DNA from: JBHELQ01 sp046262995
GTDB taxonomy: Bacteria > Actinomycetota > Thermoleophilia > Solirubrobacterales > Thermoleophilaceae
NCBI GenBank assembly: GCA_046262995.1
Contig: JBHELQ010000164.1
Coordinates: forward strand, 1 to 14,961
Direction of reading: 5' to 3'
DNA: 14,961 bases
The position numbers and the translations under genes are program-made. Shown here piece after piece: positions 13,553 to 14,961 of the stretch (the stretch's first letter is position 1; each line of letters begins with the position of its first letter). The notes under the pieces are model-generated. The model searched no databases and was not told where the DNA came from. It saw only the letters and a list, made by a program, of their open reading frames with translations.

Positions 13553-14646
13553 CTCGCGGGCGCGCTCATGCTCCCGTACAGCTGCCAGTAGGCCTCGACC
13601 ATCGCCTGGAGCGAGTACTCGCGCTCGATCAGCTGGCGCCCGAGCGCCCCCATGGCGGCCCGCCGGTCGTCCTCCTCGAGCAGCGTCCGGATCGCGCCCG
13701 CGAGCGCCGAGGGCTCGTGCCCGACCACCACCCCGGCGCCCGTGGACAGCAGTTCATGCATGCCCTCGACGTCGGTCGACACCACCGGCACCGCGGCGGC
13801 CAGGGCCTCGAGGGCGACCAGGGAGAGACCTTCCCAGTCGGACGAGAACGCGACGAGGTCCGAGCGCGCGATCAGCTCGCGGGCGTCACTGCGGGCGCCC
13901 GTGAAGGTCACGCGGCCCCCCAGCCCGAGCTCGGATGCCTGGCGCTCCAGATCGTTGCGCAGCGGTCCGTCTCCCACGACCAGCAGATTCGCGTCGGGCA
14001 GGTCGCGGGCCACGAGCGCTGCCGCCTCGAGGAAGCGGCTGTGCGCCTTCTGCGGAGCGAGCCGGCCGACGATCGAGACGACAGGTCCGTCGCCCAATGA
14101 CAGCTCCCGGTCGATCCGCGCCCGTTCCCGGCCGGACAGCGGCGCCGGCAGTGCCACCGCGTTGCGAACGACCTCCGTGCGCTCCGCGGGGAAGCCCGCA
14201 CCGATCAGGGCGTCCGCCACGTCGCGCGAGACGCACACCACCCGGTCTGCACAGCGCAGGAGGCGCGCCGCCATGCGGTACTCGCCGGGTACGACGCCGT
14301 GGAAGCTCGCGAGGAGCGGCGGCCGCCGCAGCGGGTTGGCGAGCCGGGCCGCGGTCGAGGCCACGACCGTGGCCCGCACGTTGTGGCTGTGCACCAGATC
14401 AGCCCCGAAGCGCCGTAAGGGCGAGGCGAGTCGCAGCGCGGCGAGCGCCGTCCCGGTGAGCGAGCGGTCCGCCCCCGGCAGCTCGATGCGCTCCAGGTCG
14501 AGCTTCGCGAGCTCGGCGTCGAGCGGCCCAGCCGCACCCGCCACGGCAACGCGGTCTCCGTGCTCCTTCGCGGCGTCCGCGAGCTGCACCACGATCCGCT
14601 CGGCGCCGCCGATGGCCATCTGCGCGATGGCGTGGAGGAGCCTCAT
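13549..14646 (-). CDS. GT4 family glycosyltransferase (GT-B fold)
   Basis: The 365-residue enzyme starts with RLLHAIAQMAIGGAERIVVQ (2-21), including the GGAE acceptor loop. DLVHSHNVRA (83-92) and ASFHGVVPGEYR (113-124) follow, then VRNAVALP (160-167) at the domain junction. SIVGRLAPQKAHSRFLEAA (191-209) carries Arg195 and Lys200 that grip the donor phosphates, and VVGDGPLR is at 223-230. The EX7E pair is Glu272 and Glu280 in DWEGLSLVALEAL. The ATG overlaps the upstream GT4 stop as ATGA (14643-14646), so the pair is translationally coupled and probably works on the same glycan. The stop overlaps the CelD-like gene by 4 bp. Donor and acceptor cannot be assigned. Confidence 0.9.
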   Translation of the reverse strand: MRLLHAIAQMAIGGAERIVVQLADAAKEHGDRVAVAGAAGPLDAELAKLDLERIELPGADRSLTGTALAALRLASPLRRFGADLVHSHNVRATVVASTAARLANPLRRPPLLASFHGVVPGEYRMAARLLRCADRVVCVSRDVADALIGAGFPAERTEVVRNAVALPAPLSGRERARIDRELSLGDGPVVSIVGRLAPQKAHSRFLEAAALVARDLPDANLLVVGDGPLRNDLERQASELGLGGRVTFTGARSDARELIARSDLVAFSSDWEGLSLVALEALAAAVPVVSTDVEGMHELLSTGAGVVVGHEPSALAGAIRTLLEEDDRRAAMGALGRQLIEREYSLQAMVEAYWQLYGSMSAPAS

Positions 14647-14961
14647 GCGCGCCCGGCGAGCAGGCGCTCGTAGAGCTCCAGGGTCCTACGTGCCGCCTCG
14701 GACGCGCTGAAGCGCTCGGCCACGCGCTTGCGAGCGGCGGCCGCCTGGCGCTCGGCAAGCCCGGGCTCGTCGAGCAGGCGCAGGATCGCACCCGCGAGCG
14801 CGTCAGGATCGCCCGGCGCTACGAGCTGGGCGCTCTCGTCGTCCGCCAGCTCGGCGACGCCGCCGACGCGGGTCGCGACGGCGGGCACCCCGGCCGCCAT
14901 CGCCTCCGCCAGTGAGAGCCCGAAGGTCTCCATCCAGGAGCTGGAAACGAAGATGCGCAGG
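14643..14961 (-). CDS. GT4 family glycosyltransferase, partial (C-terminal part only)
   Basis: Only the last 105 residues are inside the window; the gene continues past the right edge. They open with LRIFVSSSWMETFGLSLAEA, where Glu-Thr-Phe-Gly-Leu-Ser-Leu-Ala-Glu is the EX7E pair. GVPAVATRVGGVAELADDES and the closing helix ending LYERLLAGRA follow, as in other GT4 donor domains. The ATG at 14933 lies inside this conserved motif and is not the real start. The stop overlaps the next gene's start (ATGA), so the two form an operon. Confidence 0.88.
   Translation of the reverse strand, partial: LRIFVSSSWMETFGLSLAEAMAAGVPAVATRVGGVAELADDESAQLVAPGDPDALAGAILRLLDEPGLAERQAAAARKRVAERFSASEAARRTLELYERLLAGRA

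Overview
The window is very GC-rich, densely packed bacterial DNA whose genes use GTG as well as ATG starts. The gene content and base composition fit a high-GC actinobacterium, possibly of the Thermoleophilia/Solirubrobacterales type. That placement is inferred from overall character, not from a marker gene. No rRNA, tRNA, insertion sequence or CRISPR array was seen.

Left part (1-2385): a central-carbon cassette. On the minus strand lie a Chloroflexus-type malyl-CoA/beta-methylmalyl-CoA lyase and, directly after it (TAG|ATG), the start of a SucC-like ATP-grasp acyl-CoA ligase beta subunit cut by the window edge. Divergent from the lyase is a small MaoC-type hydratase with the asparagine-for-aspartate motif of mesaconyl-CoA hydratases. 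Together they could interconvert mesaconyl-CoA, beta-methylmalyl-CoA, and propionyl-CoA plus glyoxylate, and handle malyl-CoA.

Middle and right part (2401-14961): a polysaccharide region. It holds five GT4 glycosyltransferases (one cut by the right edge), one GT2 glycosyltransferase, a CpsB/YwqE-type PHP-domain phosphatase, a PIG-L-type LmbE-like deacetylase and a CelD/BioF2-type GNAT protein. Genes alternate strand often, with tiny gaps or overlaps: convergent overlaps of 26 and 4 bp, a 7-bp convergent gap, and divergent start gaps of 27 and 18 bp.

The most striking signal is a pair of paralogous secreted, TIM-barrel glycoside-hydrolase-like proteins (GHL15-like) at 6513-8216 and 10564-12501. 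Each is preceded by a clear c-di-GMP-I (GEMM) riboswitch, at about 6422-6502 and 10478-10558. The two RNAs keep the aptamer core and vary in the P2 stem with a compensatory base pair. In both, the Shine-Dalgarno sequence abuts the 3' strand of P1, suggesting translational control. Leader, gene and the first bases after the stop codon are shared, so the whole unit was duplicated. A divergent GT2/GT4 pair now lies between the copies. The second copy gained a Thr/Gly-rich linker from a 15-bp tandem repeat.

Working model (inference): the glycosyltransferases, deacetylase, phosphatase and GNAT protein make and modify an extracellular polysaccharide. Cyclic di-GMP acts through the two riboswitches to set the amount of two secreted enzymes that cut, release or remodel it.
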